The position numbers and the translations under genes were made by a program. 64,000 nt of DNA, from NCBI GenBank assembly GCA_007922225.1, contig ML679946.1:89618407-89682406 (forward strand), written 5' to 3'. This stretch comes from Emydura subglobosa (lineage: Eukaryota > Chordata > Testudines > Chelidae). This document shows positions 1-12,036 of this stretch, one piece after another. The notes below the pieces were generated by a model that saw nothing but the letters and a program-made list of their open reading frames with translations, did not search any database and had not been told where the DNA came from. Position 1 is the first letter of the stretch, and the number at the start of each line of letters is the position of its first letter.

Positions 1-228
1 GAAAGTCCCCCCCCCCCGCCAAACCCTGCCGCTGAAAAGGGGCAAACAGCGGCAGGGTTTCGGCGGAGGGCATTGTTCCCCCCATGTAACCCCGCCGCTG
101 CCGAAAGTCCCCCCCCCCTTTTTTTCCCCGAGTGGTACTTGGGTCGGGTCCAGTCAGGTCAAATGGTACTTGACCTGACTGTACCTGACCTGAGTGGTAC
201 TCGGGGAAAAAAAGGTTGAGAACCGCTG
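1..228. mobile_element. Right end of a palindrome-rich hAT-type DNA element
   Basis: The segment ends at 214-228 with GGTTGAGAACCGCTG, whose reverse complement (CAGCGGTTCTCAACC) is a typical hAT terminal repeat and matches the ends of the elements at 19720 and 23775. Inside are three perfect inverted repeats: 21-34 with 47-60 (14 bp), 119-132 with 200-213 (14 bp) and 151-162 with 170-181 (12 bp), plus long C runs. The left end lies outside the window. No coding capacity is visible, so this is a non-autonomous copy. The hAT label rests on the terminal repeat only. Confidence 0.6.
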
Positions 229-652
229 GATTAGAGGGCTGGAGCACGACTTATGAGAAGAGGCTGAGGGAACTAGGCTAGTTTAGTCTGCAGAACAGAA
301 GAATGATGGGGGATTTGATAGCAGCCTTTAACTACCTGAAAGGGGGTTCCAGGGAGGATGGAGTAGGCTGTTCTCAATGGTAGTAGATGACAGAACAAGG
401 AGCAATGGTCTCAAGTTGCAGTGAGGGAGGTCTAGTTTGGATATTAGGAAAAAAATTTCACTAGGAGGGTGGTGAAGCACTGGAATGGGTTACTTAGGGA
501 CGTGGTGGAACCTCCATCTTTAAGAGGTTTTTAAGGTATGGTTTGACAAAGCCCTGGCTAGGATGATTTAGCTGAAGTTGGTCCTACTTTGAGCAGGGGG
601 TTGGACTAGATGACCTCCTGAGATCCCTTCCAACCCTAATCTTCTATGATTC
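229..652 (+). mobile_element. CR1 LINE, 5'-truncated 3' end
   Basis: This is the familiar 3' part of an amniote CR1 retroposon: the end of ORF2 (translating to the degraded 'yeerLre..glFsLqnrrmmgDLia.fnYLkgg' type of C-terminus) and a 3' end at the ATTCTATGATTC motif typical of CR1. The plus orientation follows from the 3' end lying to the right. The copy is truncated, with frameshifts and stops. It begins right after the hAT end at 228, so that element probably inserted into this CR1. Confidence 0.85.
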
Positions 653-760
653 AATTAGGAAATATGTCTAATCTGTATTTCACTATTCAGATCCCTTGAT
701 GCTGTATTTACTAAAGGAATAGTGTTTGTTGAATAAGGCTCCCACTACTATTTGGAGTGT

Positions 761-1012
761 AGGCCTTGTCTACACAGTGTTCAAACTGATTTAGTTAAAC
801 TGGTGAAGAACACTGTATAGACACTCTTCTTTCAGTGTAAAAGTGGCTCATGGGGATTAACTTAAATCAGTTGCTAATCAATTTAAGTTGAATTGATATG
901 AGCTAGATTTATATCTATTTAAAAGTATCCACATAGCCTTTTGCATTAGTTTAACTAAACTGATTTAAGATCACTCCTCTGGCTAAAGTGATGCAACTTT
1001 GCATGTAGACAA
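761..1012. mobile_element. PIF/Harbinger-like MITE
   Basis: It starts with GGCCTTGTCTACAC at 762 and ends with GCATGTAGACA near 1001-1011, an imperfect terminal inverted repeat of the same family as the large Harbinger element at 56693. The body contains motifs such as 'gtttaactaaa' in both orientations. It has no coding sequence. It lies in the last intron of FAM83A. Confidence 0.55.
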
Positions 1013-1552
1013 TTCTCTGTATTTTGTTTGTGATGTTCAACAAGAATAATACAACATGAAAGCCAGATGTAAAGGTACAGATTTTAAAATATTCAACCAT
1101 ACTTGCTGTCCAACACCATATTAGTGATACTAGCTAAGGCACAAAGGTATGTATCTTAACTGCAGGGTTTCCACTGCACACATTTGTTTTGGTTGTTGCT
1201 AGAAAGCACTTTACTATACTATCCCACTTTATTAAAAAGACCCCCGTCCCTTCACTCTTACAAGGTGGAAGAGTTGTGGGGATGGGTGAAAGACTTTGGA
1301 TAGGATTCAAGTGATTGACTCTTCTGAAATAAAAGTTTAAATCTAAGAAAAGTAAAGGTCTGTACTAAAAATCTGCACAGGCAAAAGGATCGAAATTAAG
1401 TTACTTGCATCTCAGCTGGAAAACCAATCTTGTTAGTAAGTTTGGACCACATATTTCAACAATATAGCACACAAGCCTTTTGCCTCATATTTGCATTGTT
1501 ACCCAATTCCTGATGGGCAAGGTTACCACTGACTTTAAGTTCTCTTTTCCAG

Positions 1553-2075
1553 CTTCACATGGTTGTGTGGCCAGGTTCATCGGAACTTCCTCTCCAAGTT
1601 CACTGGCCAAGTCATAGAGCTCTTTGACGAAGAGTTCCGACACCTCTACACTTTGTCCAAGCCAGTGATGGGAATGAAATCTCCAACACATACAGTGCCC
1701 TTCTTGCTAAATAAGAGCACCATGACTCAAGGCAGCCTCACTAACAGCAGCAACCCAGGAAGTGCCAATACTCCATCGGATCCATTCAGCAGCTTGTCGG
1801 CCAATAGCGCATATCCAACCAAACAACCCTCCAGAACACCCGTGTACAGCAGCAACCCAACCTCACAGTCACCACTTCATAGAGGTAACTCCTTCCCTGG
1901 CTACACCTCATTCATGTCAACCCAGCCACAGAAAATCATCCAGACCAACTTCTATCAGTGGCAGTATGTTGCTGACACCCCAGCAGTCCTTTATAATAAT
2001 GTTAATATCTACAGACCTATGCAACTGAGACAAGATGATGTAAACAGGCCATGGTTAAACCCAGTGTGGAGATGA
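1553..2075 (+). CDS. FAM83A: FAM83A, last coding exon (C-terminal part, partial gene)
   Basis: The exon follows a good acceptor (pyrimidine-rich tract, AG at 1551-1552) and ends at TGA 2073-2075, encoding 173 residues. Its first ~45 residues read FTWLCGQVHRNFLSKF, then a GQVIELFDEEFRHLY stretch. This is the end of the DUF1669 (pseudo-phospholipase D) domain, which in the FAM83 family binds casein kinase 1. The rest is a low-complexity Ser/Pro/Asn-rich tail. FAM83A is known as a scaffold in EGFR/RAS-RAF-MAPK signalling. The identity fits the synteny: FAM83A lies tail-to-tail with C8orf76 in other amniotes. The upstream exons are outside the window; base 1553 is the last base of a split codon. 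FAM83B/D are less likely given the position and the short tail. Confidence 0.85.
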
Positions 2076-2280
2076 CTTCACAAAGCTAACCCGATTATAT
2101 AACCACCTTGTTTTTGTATTGCAAACAAATGTATTGAAGATCCATTTTAGCAATATCCTGTTCAACGGTGAACACTCAGCATCGAAATTATGTATAATAC
2201 AAAACAAGTCTGCTAGTACTGAAACTTTGCATGTATGATGATACCATTTAGGAATAAAAGTAGCAGTGTTATTTAAAATG
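2076..2280 (+). other. FAM83A: FAM83A 3' UTR with poly(A) signal
   Basis: A canonical AATAAA lies at 2253-2258, about 180 nt after the FAM83A stop, and a GT-rich stretch follows near 2320-2340. A short 3' UTR ending near 2280 is inferred. Longer isoforms cannot be excluded. Confidence 0.5.
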
Positions 2281-3260
2281 TCAGTCACGTTTATTTACCC
2301 TTGCATAATGTATTCATGGATCAATGTGGTCAGGTGTTTAGCATTGCCACTCAAATGAAAGTGGATAAAATAAGTTTATTATAATGATTTTATGTGCTAG
2401 TGAAGTCTATTTACTTGCTAAACAGACTGAATACTGGCAGCAGTAGTGCAAGCTCTCATGCCCTGCCAACATGCCTCAATCCTAACTTTGAAGGATCACT
2501 TGAAGGGCTGGGGGTAGCACAACCTCCATCTCCATTTAGTCTCTTTGACATCTCTGCTGAGATTGATAGCAAAGTTGCTGGTTGTTGCCATGCTTGCTGT
2601 GAACAGACCTGTAAACTATTAATTGGATTGAGATCAGCAGCTCATGTTATGCAGGCCACCAGAAGCCAGCAGATGGTAGCAACTTTCAGTTACTATCACC
2701 TTTGGCTAACTTTAGTTCAGTAACCTATATGTGAAAAGCTTTCTAACCCATTACCCCAGGACCACAACTGAAAACTGAAGCCTCCTGTTTAGGAGAGACT
2801 CCCGTTTCTAGAGAACAATTTTAGCTTGAAAACATTTGCATAGATTCAGGCTGGAAAATCATGTGCAGTAAAGGAGATGGACAGTCCTAAAGCGAAGTCT
2901 TATCAATCACACATCTTATAAAAATTATGCTTAAAGGGCTCTTTTCATCCAGAGGATGAATCTTCAAAATCCTCCCAGTGGTAACTTGGCTAATGAAATA
3001 GACAGCAATTGGCAGTCAGAGTTTTCAAAACTAAAGGGCCTGTTCCTCAGAGGAGCTGTCTGTAACTCTCATTGAAGTCAATGGCCATTACAGTGGTAAG
3101 CACCTCTAAAGATCATGCCCCAAAATGGCATATCCTAGATTTGAAAGAATCCTTGGAAATGATGGAAGTTTCCATAATGTGAGGGACAAAAACGATCTTA
3201 AGGAAATTCAGGCTGCATAGATAAACGACATTCTGCTTAACTTCCCATCTACCCCAGAAC
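2281..3260. other. Convergent intergenic DNA, no gene seen
   Basis: There is no ORF with recognisable similarity. At 3018-3125 lies a decayed palindromic repeat (core TTGAAGTCAATGG at 3074-3086) of the kind listed at 41451. The ~109-codon frame at 2394-2723 has no recognisable domain. Confidence 0.5.
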
Positions 3261-4225
3261 ATTAGCACTCTTGGGAGAATTCTGTGCCAAAAAATAAAAA
3301 GTTCCGCACACAATATTTTAAAATTCTGCATATTTTATTTGTCAAAATAACACAATCATGCCAGTTTCAAATCATTTTGATAATTTATTTCAAAATACCT
3401 GTCAGCAAGTATATCTATAACAGTACAGACAACAAAAAAGATTCAGGAAATGTTTTTTGACAAATAGATTCTTTACTAGGCATATTAATACAGAACTTTG
3501 CGTAATAATTAATTTAAACTAAAATACAGAACCGTATTTCTTGCACCCCTCAGAAGCAGTGCAAAGACTTGGGGGAGTCTAGGGTAAAGGAGGAGCTGAG
3601 GGAGAGGGAAGTAATTGCTGGGAGTGAACCTGGAGAGTTGTTGGGTATGGGTAGGCGAAGTATGGAGCAGGTTTTTTGGGGGCAGGGGGAGGGATTGTTA
3701 GGGAGTTGGGGAGCCTCCCCCATTGAGTCAGGCACATCTGCCCCTGTACCCCATCATCAGCCACCTCTCCTCTCCCTATCCCCATGTGTCCCTGCACCCC
3801 TACTCAGCCACCGTCCCCCCTTCCCCATTTGGCTGTGCACCCCCACTCCCATTCAGCCCCTTGCTCAATGCTGTCACCCCTCCAGCTTCTGTGCCCCCCC
3901 GTCTGTCCCCCTCACTAGCCCTTCTGTACCCCAGTCCATGTGACCTGCCAGCAGCCCTGTGTGCCCTGCTCTGTCCATCCCCACCACATCCCACATTTCC
4001 TCACCTGGCGCCATGGACAGGGCGCTGTGAGGAATGCAGCCTCTCCCCCTCTCTCCACAGCTGGCTGCTCCAGCTTGGAGCTGGCTGTTCTCTCTTCTGG
4101 CATCACAGCAGCCCCTGGTGAGAGAAAAGTATAACTGCACTGCCTCTCTGGCAGAATCTAGTTTCTGCAGAGAAAAAAAAATCTGCAGGGGACATGAATT
4201 CTGTGCATGCGAAGTGGCGCAGAGG
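3261..4225. repeat. Anonymous interspersed repeat (~1 kb), bounded by an 11-bp direct repeat
   Basis: GAATTCTGTGC occurs at 3278-3288 and again at 4196-4206. The left half is AT-rich; the right half (3550-4110) is CT-rich and opens spurious frames on both strands. I recognise the style of a dispersed turtle repeat but cannot place it in a superfamily. Frames of 124-220 codons here show no known domain. Confidence 0.45.
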
Positions 4226-7200
4226 TCCCCAATGAGTAACACTAGGCAATAGATTTTTACAGGAAGATCTTCAAGCATTTGCAGAGTATAAATATCAAGG
4301 AAGAAGTGGAATTGTTTAAGGTGGTACAAGGAAAGGGAGTGATCAGAAAATTTTCCCCTGACAATGATCTGTGTTAGGTCTGTAGAACAATCTCCTTCGG
4401 GAAGCCCCTTCTTTTGGGACATATACCAGTAAAATGGACAAAACACTAGAAAATGTACTGCAAGAAACAGTCCTGCAGTAATAGGGAGAGGGTCTCTAAT
4501 AAGCCTTTTCCACCAAACACCTATGATATTAGGCATACACCTATGATATTAGGCTACAGCACACAACTGTGTTGATAAGCTACTGAATACAATTGCAATT
4601 CTTTGTATATAGCATAAACATTTTATAACATCTATTTTTATTTGATTTTCTTTGACACCTTGTTCTGTTATCTACAAACAACTGTCAGGACAACCATAAC
4701 TTATCTTCTTTGTAAAACAGATTTTAGAGACCTCTATTAAATTCTCTTTTTGAACAATCTTTTTCCCTCTTAACTTGTGTGCCTTGTATCATCCTTTCCA
4801 ATAGCATAACTTGTTTCATAACCAAAACTTAATGAAAAATTAGATTTTATTTCCACTGAAATCAATTAAGCCTATATGACCTACTGTCCTAGCTAAGGTG
4901 CAAACGTGTTCTGTTCATATTTTTAATAGATATGTGTCAAAGGTGTCAAAATATTTTGGTATTACCAGTAATAATTCAGCTACTGTAACTGCAGTTGCCT
5001 GTATACTTGGCCATGTTTCAGAGAGTTTATTGCACCTGTGTTCTGGTATTTATATTACCTAAGAGACCCAGTCAGGTCTACGGACTGGGTCAACAGTCTT
5101 ATTAGAAAACAATTCCTAGTCTAACAAGCTTACTCTTTAGGCTTACATTCTAAATTTTGCAGTGGCTTTCCATTTAGTTCCACTTCCAACTCAAAAGTAT
5201 AAACTTATAAATTAATCTCTTACTTGCTTAGGTCCTGCATATTTTTTTCATGCAGTAAAAATCTGCTGAGACAGCAGGATGTTGGCGATAGTGGGTACAC
5301 AGTAGAGGTCCTTCTCCTCTGGAACTTGCTTGATCCTCTGTAAGGTCTGTATATTTACAGAATTTTCTGAGGAGATGGAGCATGGTTTGGGAGTTCTTCC
5401 TGGTAACCAAACTGATAAATAATTCTCTTTGTTACTGTGGAATCACAGGCTGGGGACTGCAAAATCATACGCTGCACACAGCCAACCAGGAGAACAGATT
5501 GTTAATAATGATGCGCACAGGGTAGGATATCACACGAACTTGCAATTTGCCAGCAAACGTTTATGGTTACATTCCATAAAATACCATTTCTGAAATGACA
5601 GCATAATTATAAAGGCAGTTGCTGACTAGCCAGTACATTAAATCACAGAGGGCTCAAATTTGGTCCTTGAAAAATATTTTGTAGGGCAGAGTTTCACTAC
5701 CAGGTGGATAATTTACCTATTCAATCATCTGTTCATGCCAAATTTCAGTGAGGTGACATTATAACTTGTACTGTGCCATAGTGAAATTTTTAAAACTGAG
5801 TATCAGAGAGATATAGTTTCTTCTTAGATGTGGAATTCACTGGCACAAAGCATCGATCCAATTTAATGTTGTGTTGGAAATCCCCAACCCATGTCTCAAG
5901 ATGATCCACCAATAACAGTGCCCACTGGCAAAAACAGACACGGCCTGTAATAACAAAAAGCATAGCTTTCCTAGCACCAGCTCTAGAGTTTTCACTGCAA
6001 CAGGCAAACTGAAAAGCATCTGCTACTCCCAGCAAATCATCAATCACAAAACATTTGACTGGCCCCAATATTTTATAGACCTAAGCAACTGACTGCTCCC
6101 CAGAATAAAGCCAACTCTGGAGACTTGATCTAGTCATTTATAGACCAATTAAATCCCCAAAAGCAATCTCAGTGCTGTGCAAAGACAAAATTGATCCAAT
6201 ATGGCAGTGGGGGATACTTTGTGCAACTGAGTTCTCCAAAACTTTAGAGGAAATGTAGATTGGAGACAAACTGATAACATGGGAGGTCTACTTTGGACAG
6301 AGTACAAGAGCCAAATTCAGCCCTGGCATTAATGAGTGCGGCTTACATTAATTTACATAAGCGCTGAGTTTGAATGTCAAATGAATGTCATTCTGTTTTG
6401 ATGGAAAGCAGTAATGAAGCAGTTTACAACTTCAGCAATGAAGAATTAATCCAAAAATCCTAAATAGGCTAAACTAGCCAATGGTCAACAGCACATGTAA
6501 TTGCAAGCAGCTGCAGAAATGTCCGAACTTCCAGCAAAGCCAGAGAAAGGTACGGACAAACTTGAGGGGAAGGGCTCACGTAATCATCACCATGAGACTC
6601 CACTTCAACATTGCTAATTGTGGCAGGGAAACAGCTTTTATGTCTGCCATAAACTAGAACCATTGCATTCAAACAATGGCTATTCAAATGCTTATTCATA
6701 GTACTAAAAAGTATACAGTTAGATTGTGCTCCCATGCAACAATCACTCTAGAACCATTACATCCAGCTTCTATAAAGCTTCCTATCAAAAATTAGATGAC
6801 AGTCTATGAAGCACATATAGTTGTGTGTAAGTGTCAGTTTATTCAGTGCCCTCTTTAAAAGAGCCCAGTAAAGTGTTCTAAAAGGTTACTTCCCCCAAGT
6901 AAAGAACATACATGACTAAAAGGAATACTCTGTTATATTTACTTGTATTAAAGTCTATCCAAGTATACTTGCCAAACAACCACCTTTCATAACAAGCTGA
7001 CCTGATCACAGGATGTGGTTTAAGCATATTCACCCACCAACCCACCATAAATACTTGGCGGGGATGGGGGGGGGTGAGGGGGAATATCTCTTTTTTTCTG
7101 GAGAAGCCCTAGAATTAACATTTACTAAGCAAAATGATGTGTTACTGAGTGTTATAGACAACTCTGAACTGTTGTAAAGTTTTGAACTCCATTTAAAATT

Positions 7201-8380
7201 AGCAGAGAAGTGTATTTTTGTGCGAGATTAGTTTAGTGAATTCATTTTTAAAACCTTCAGCATTCTTTAGTAAATTGGAAAGAAAAGCTAGCACACTAAG
7301 ATCAAAATCTATAATGAGACAAAATCATTATGGTGAAAGAGTATATTTTCATTAACCGTCACCAAATCAACAATTAATGAGAACAGAATACACTCGATGT
7401 TTGAAGAAGAATAAGGAATAAAAAAGATTAAAAAAATAAAGAGCACACCTTGGTTGCCTGGAATGCAAACTATGTTGAACAGAGAAAACCAAACAAAGAT
7501 CTCTGCCTTTTCCAAAGCACAGAACAAGCCCAAACAACGTAATTTTACGCTTTTAAATTTACAATAAACCGATGTCTGGATTCATTATAAACTGAAGGTT
7601 TAACATGAAAATCTGTACAGATAAGAGAACTGGTTTGCAGTAGAATCAACACTGCATTTTTCTCTGGCACTATTTCATAAAGGGTATTATCTGACTAAGT
7701 TCTCTCCAGTGTGTATAGCCTCAGAGACTTGCTATTCTGAGCCCCTGGCACAAGAGAAATTGGGGATGTATAGTGAGTTCTACACTTGCATAGAGAGCCC
7801 ACCAGTCTTGAAGAGAGATTTACTGTGCAGACTAGAAACGACATTTTAGCATTACATTTTTAGAAAGTCAAGAAGAGTTGCTCCTTATTGAAAATGTTCT
7901 GAATACAACTTAATATATTAGGTTTCCAACTATCTGAATTTGAATAGTAAAAATATCTCAATTTATAAAGAAATGCTAATTTTAAAAACATACCCACCAG
8001 ATTTTAAAATAAGAAACTAACTGCTAATTCCACAGATCTAAATATAGCAAGATAAAACCAAATACTGAAGAAATTTCAGGCTAGATAGATATGGTGCTAA
8101 GATTCCCCTAAGAACATCAGAGCTGCAAAGAAACGATAGGTGAAGTGTGCCCAAGAAGTAAACTTTGTGATGTTCAGTGTTGCAATATGCCTTTGAAGGC
8201 TGAGAATGTCACTTGCTCTGGTCCAGTTTTAAATTAGGTCTGTTACTTCTATTAGAAATGTAGTAGACAGAAAGAAAAAGCCCAACAAGTATGCAAGGAG
8301 ACTGATGATCATGAAAACAGTCAATATATGTTCCTAAAAGATATGCACTTACGTTACTTTAAAAATAAAGTAATATGAAC
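4226..8380. other. Intergenic DNA between FAM83A and C8orf76 (convergent 3' ends)
   Basis: AT-rich sequence without recognisable genes. It has a short G-rich run near 7060-7082 and otherwise only short chance frames. Nothing else can be supported. Confidence 0.5.
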
Positions 8381-8457
8381 TTTATTCCATAAGTTATTTC
8401 ATCATCATTTGAGGTAAAGAGGATAAAAAATAAATAGAACAAGAGCCTTTAAGTTAC
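8381..8457 (-). other. C8orf76: C8orf76 3' UTR with poly(A) signal
   Basis: On the minus strand the stop codon at 8460-8458 is followed about 70 nt later by AATAAA (plus-strand TTTATT at 8381-8386). The exact cleavage site is unknown and the UTR may be longer. Confidence 0.5.
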
Positions 8458-8652
8458 TTAGGATGGAATGTATATATCTGGGCAGAATTGAGGGTCAAAT
8501 GACAACCTGTCTTGGAATTTTTTAAACCATTTGCCTTCAAATTCTGTGGCTGATGTAATTACCAAGGATGTCAGTGCTGAAGGGCCTACACATTTTAGCT
8601 CTCCCTGAACATCCTCTTTCAGTTTTTCTGGAATTAGATCCTCTCCCATAAC
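8458..8652 (-). CDS. C8orf76: C8orf76 exon 6 (last coding exon)
   Basis: It encodes residues 338-401, beginning [15 protein letters not shown] after the acceptor CATCTTCAG, followed by TAA at 8460-8458. The KCVG...ALTSLV and FE.KWF segments match the family's conserved C-terminus. Confidence 0.9.
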   Translation of the reverse strand, partial: VMGEDLIPEKLKEDVQGELKCVGPSALTSLVITSATEFEGKWFKKFQDRLSFDPQFCPDIYIPS

Positions 8653-11600
8653 CTGAAGATGAAATAAAAAGGGGGAAGAAAAAAAAACCCAGAAAAATAA
8701 CCATTAGGAAAAATAATACACTCTATAGTAAATAAACACACACGTACATCTAGGACCATTAATAATACAACCCACGGTCAAACTGTTCAATTACTGCATT
8801 GTGCAACAAGAATGGGGCATTGAAGGCCCATGTGCCATAGCTGCAAAATGCCTCTTGGTTGGTGAGGCTGCATGTTTGTAATATCTCTATGAACTCAGAC
8901 ATGAAACATTATTCTCACTCTTATGGAATCATGTAAAACTAGTATACAGCCTAGTTCACAGAGTAAGAAGAGTAAATTAATGTTAAAATAATTATTGCAG
9001 GGAAGTTTCAGTTTGGTTTTCTGAAAAACTAATAAGAAATTGGAGTGTTTAATAAAACTCCATGTGTTCTCAGTTTGTTTCACATTTATAATTTTCTCTC
9101 CTGCATAATTTTTTCTTAAAATGAAACCCGTGTCCAAATCAAAGCAAAAACAATCAGGTAATAACAGAATATCCCCAAAACATGCACCTCTTAAGAATAT
9201 CGGCAAATGTAAGGCCATAATGCCACTCAGAACGTTTCTGGTAGTCAAATCTCAGAAGACTAAGTGGATCAATATAACAGTGTCTATGAACTCTTATTTC
9301 GCAATGCAATTGTGCACTCACCTCAGTAATCAACTGTAAAGATTCTTTCTTTAAACCAAAACTTTTTACTTTGTCTTCAGTTTCCTGCTGAACCTTTATG
9401 TTCTTCTCCAGAGCAAAGGATGACTGTTGCAACTGTGTAATCTGAAGTAAAAGCCTGAAAGTAGAAAGTCTCAGTGAAAATATGTAGCCATTTCAGAAAA
9501 ATGCTAGCTGTCAAAAATATTAAAAAGACAACATGAAATCAAGACTTTTCTTAAGTATTGTTTTTAAAAAACTATTTTTCTTGGGATTTTTAACCAGGGA
9601 AGCAGAGAAAAAAAAAGGAGAAATCTGTACACATCTATGAGATTATGTTATGCTCAGCACAGTGGTATGAGAGATGCCATGATTTGATATGAGATGCCCA
9701 GCTTCAGCATACATCTGTTCTATCTCTTATGCATCTCTAGAAAAGCAAACTTCAAATAGTCACATTTTCTCTGTCTTGGTACAGTTGAAAATATAAATGT
9801 TAATATACTTTGAGAGTTCTTAATCCTCCACTCAAGGGACATTTATACCTCATCTGTTCTGAAGTGTACACAAAACATTTTAAAGTCCACAGAATGGACT
9901 TATTCAAATTCAACATATTCAATGACTAATGAATTTCTGTCCTTGCCTCTAAGAAATCCAAGATTTTCATAAAAATTCATTTCTAATTAACTTTGTCAAA
10001 TATTATGTTTTGGACTGTTTCTTGGTTGTGGGGGAAGGGGAAGACAGGGAGAAAAAAAACAGTTACACAATTCAGTGTTTTCTTGTCTGTCAACTGTCAC
10101 AGAATTCATTTATTTTTCAACTTCAACCATTATGCAAACTGGTGAATTATAAAAAATAATTCATTTGCTCTGAACTATCTAAGCTGCAAGCAAAATAAGA
10201 CAGGCTGTATCACCAGGAAGCAACCAGCTATCCTTCTCCATTGCTCAAGTTTAGTTGGTGTAGCATGAATTCCAAAACTAAAAGCAGCTGTGCCACTGAA
10301 ATAGCACAGTATTAGTAGTCTAAGTATGGAAAGCTTTCCATATGAAGTCATTTAAAAAAAAAAAGGACACTACTGAGAATACATATCACCACTTTAGGGT
10401 ATTTAGGCAAATAATTTAAAAAATGCAATTAATTTACATTTCATCCATTCATGAGAATAGTTTCCTTTTTGCATTTAACTCAAGACTGCACAGTGAAATC
10501 AGACTGGTCAGTTTTATTTTCTGGTTCTCTTGCAAAAGCACGTTTCCATGTGTGTTTGCAACAATGAGTGAAACATTTAAATTGACAATGTCAAATTTTG
10601 ATATTAAGGTTTGGGAATACTACATATTTTTTTTAAAAGTCCTTTTGGACTAAGGGGTAGTTAAGGTTTTCTCTTTAGTTATATATTTAGTTACCTTGTT
10701 CTAACAAAGGAGGCACATGCCTTTATCCAAACATCTTTCAATGCTTCCTGTCCCCAGGACTCAAAGGTAGCATGTTTCATTTTGTCCTGTGTTTCACATT
10801 CTTCTGTGATATGGAGTGATCCCTCTTCCTTTTGGCTATCGCTATAAGATACAGAATTGTTGCGGATTGTTTTTGTAGAAAGTATTGACCAAAAGTCCTC
10901 TCTCCTGCTGTGTCTTTGGTGACACTGAAGGTTAATTTCTTTTCCAAACAGTCCTGGTGAGGTTTGGAAAACTTTGTCATTTGCAGTACAATCTTTGCAT
11001 TGAACAAGTTTCATTTCTGAAATGAATGATGGAGGCAGAGTCTGTAAAAAGCTCATATAAGCATCAGCAAGTAGCTTCCAGTTCCATGGGTTAAAAGGAT
11101 ATAAGGAAATCAGTTGCTGTAGGCATGTGATCTTTTTCTCTACATTTTTCAGGTGAGAGTAAATGGCAAACTGCAGGCTGAGTACAGTTGTTAAATGATC
11201 TGTGTTAGTTGCCCCGTTTCTCTAGAAATAAATCATGACAGATTAAACATAGCAATAGAATGGACTCAGTCATAATTATTCAGGAATATATTTCTCCAAG
11301 TTAACAGTGATGCACAAATCCCTCCCTTCCCCCCTCCCATAGCTTTTTTATGATTTCTAGAATTAATTGTTGAAATTCTGTTAAATATTTTTAAGACAAT
11401 AAGGTATAAACTATGTGTAATTAGCCATAGTAGATTCAAAGAATGTACTCCCCTAAGTGGTGCCTTATCTCAACCTGACAGTATCATCCTTGAATCTTAT
11501 TACCATTTATCTTCTTTATAGTTTTAGCTGATCTGTGTGCCTTCCACATAAAACAATAGCAAAAGCAAAAACTCCTAGCTGTCTTCATGGAGTCTCTGGC

Positions 11601-11997
11601 ACTTCTCCTTTTACAGGATCTGAACTTTGCTTGGGGTAAGATTTTTATGGGGATAGAGGAGGAGTTGGTAATGAATGCTTGGGCGTAGGAGGGGTGTTCA
11701 AAAGGGGTGCCATTTATGGTGAAAAGGTATGGACTATTCATTTACCCCCTTTCTTAATTACATTAATCCTGGTCAGCAGACCAAAATGCTATTCCTCTCT
11801 AGGATCACCACCTACACTTTTGTGGTAAAGTGTTTTAATTTGTAAAGAACAAATATATATAATGTGACAACCACTCTCTCTTTACCAAACATTCTAAGTA
11901 CTGAGGTCACATAGGGGTTATTTTACAGGAGAAGGAATTTTTTCCACAAAACAGTATGTTTAAAAAAAAAAAAAAAAAAAGTACTGATCAAAGTAGG

Positions 11998-12036
<39 letters not shown>

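Noticed and set aside
2394..2723. 109-codon plus-strand frame downstream of FAM83A
   Set aside because: It lies beyond the likely FAM83A poly(A) site and has no recognisable similarity or splice context.
3874..4536. 220-codon minus-strand frame with a hydrophobic N-terminal stretch
   Set aside because: It crosses the edge of an interspersed repeat, has no recognisable domain and is overlapped by many frames in the same CT-rich block.
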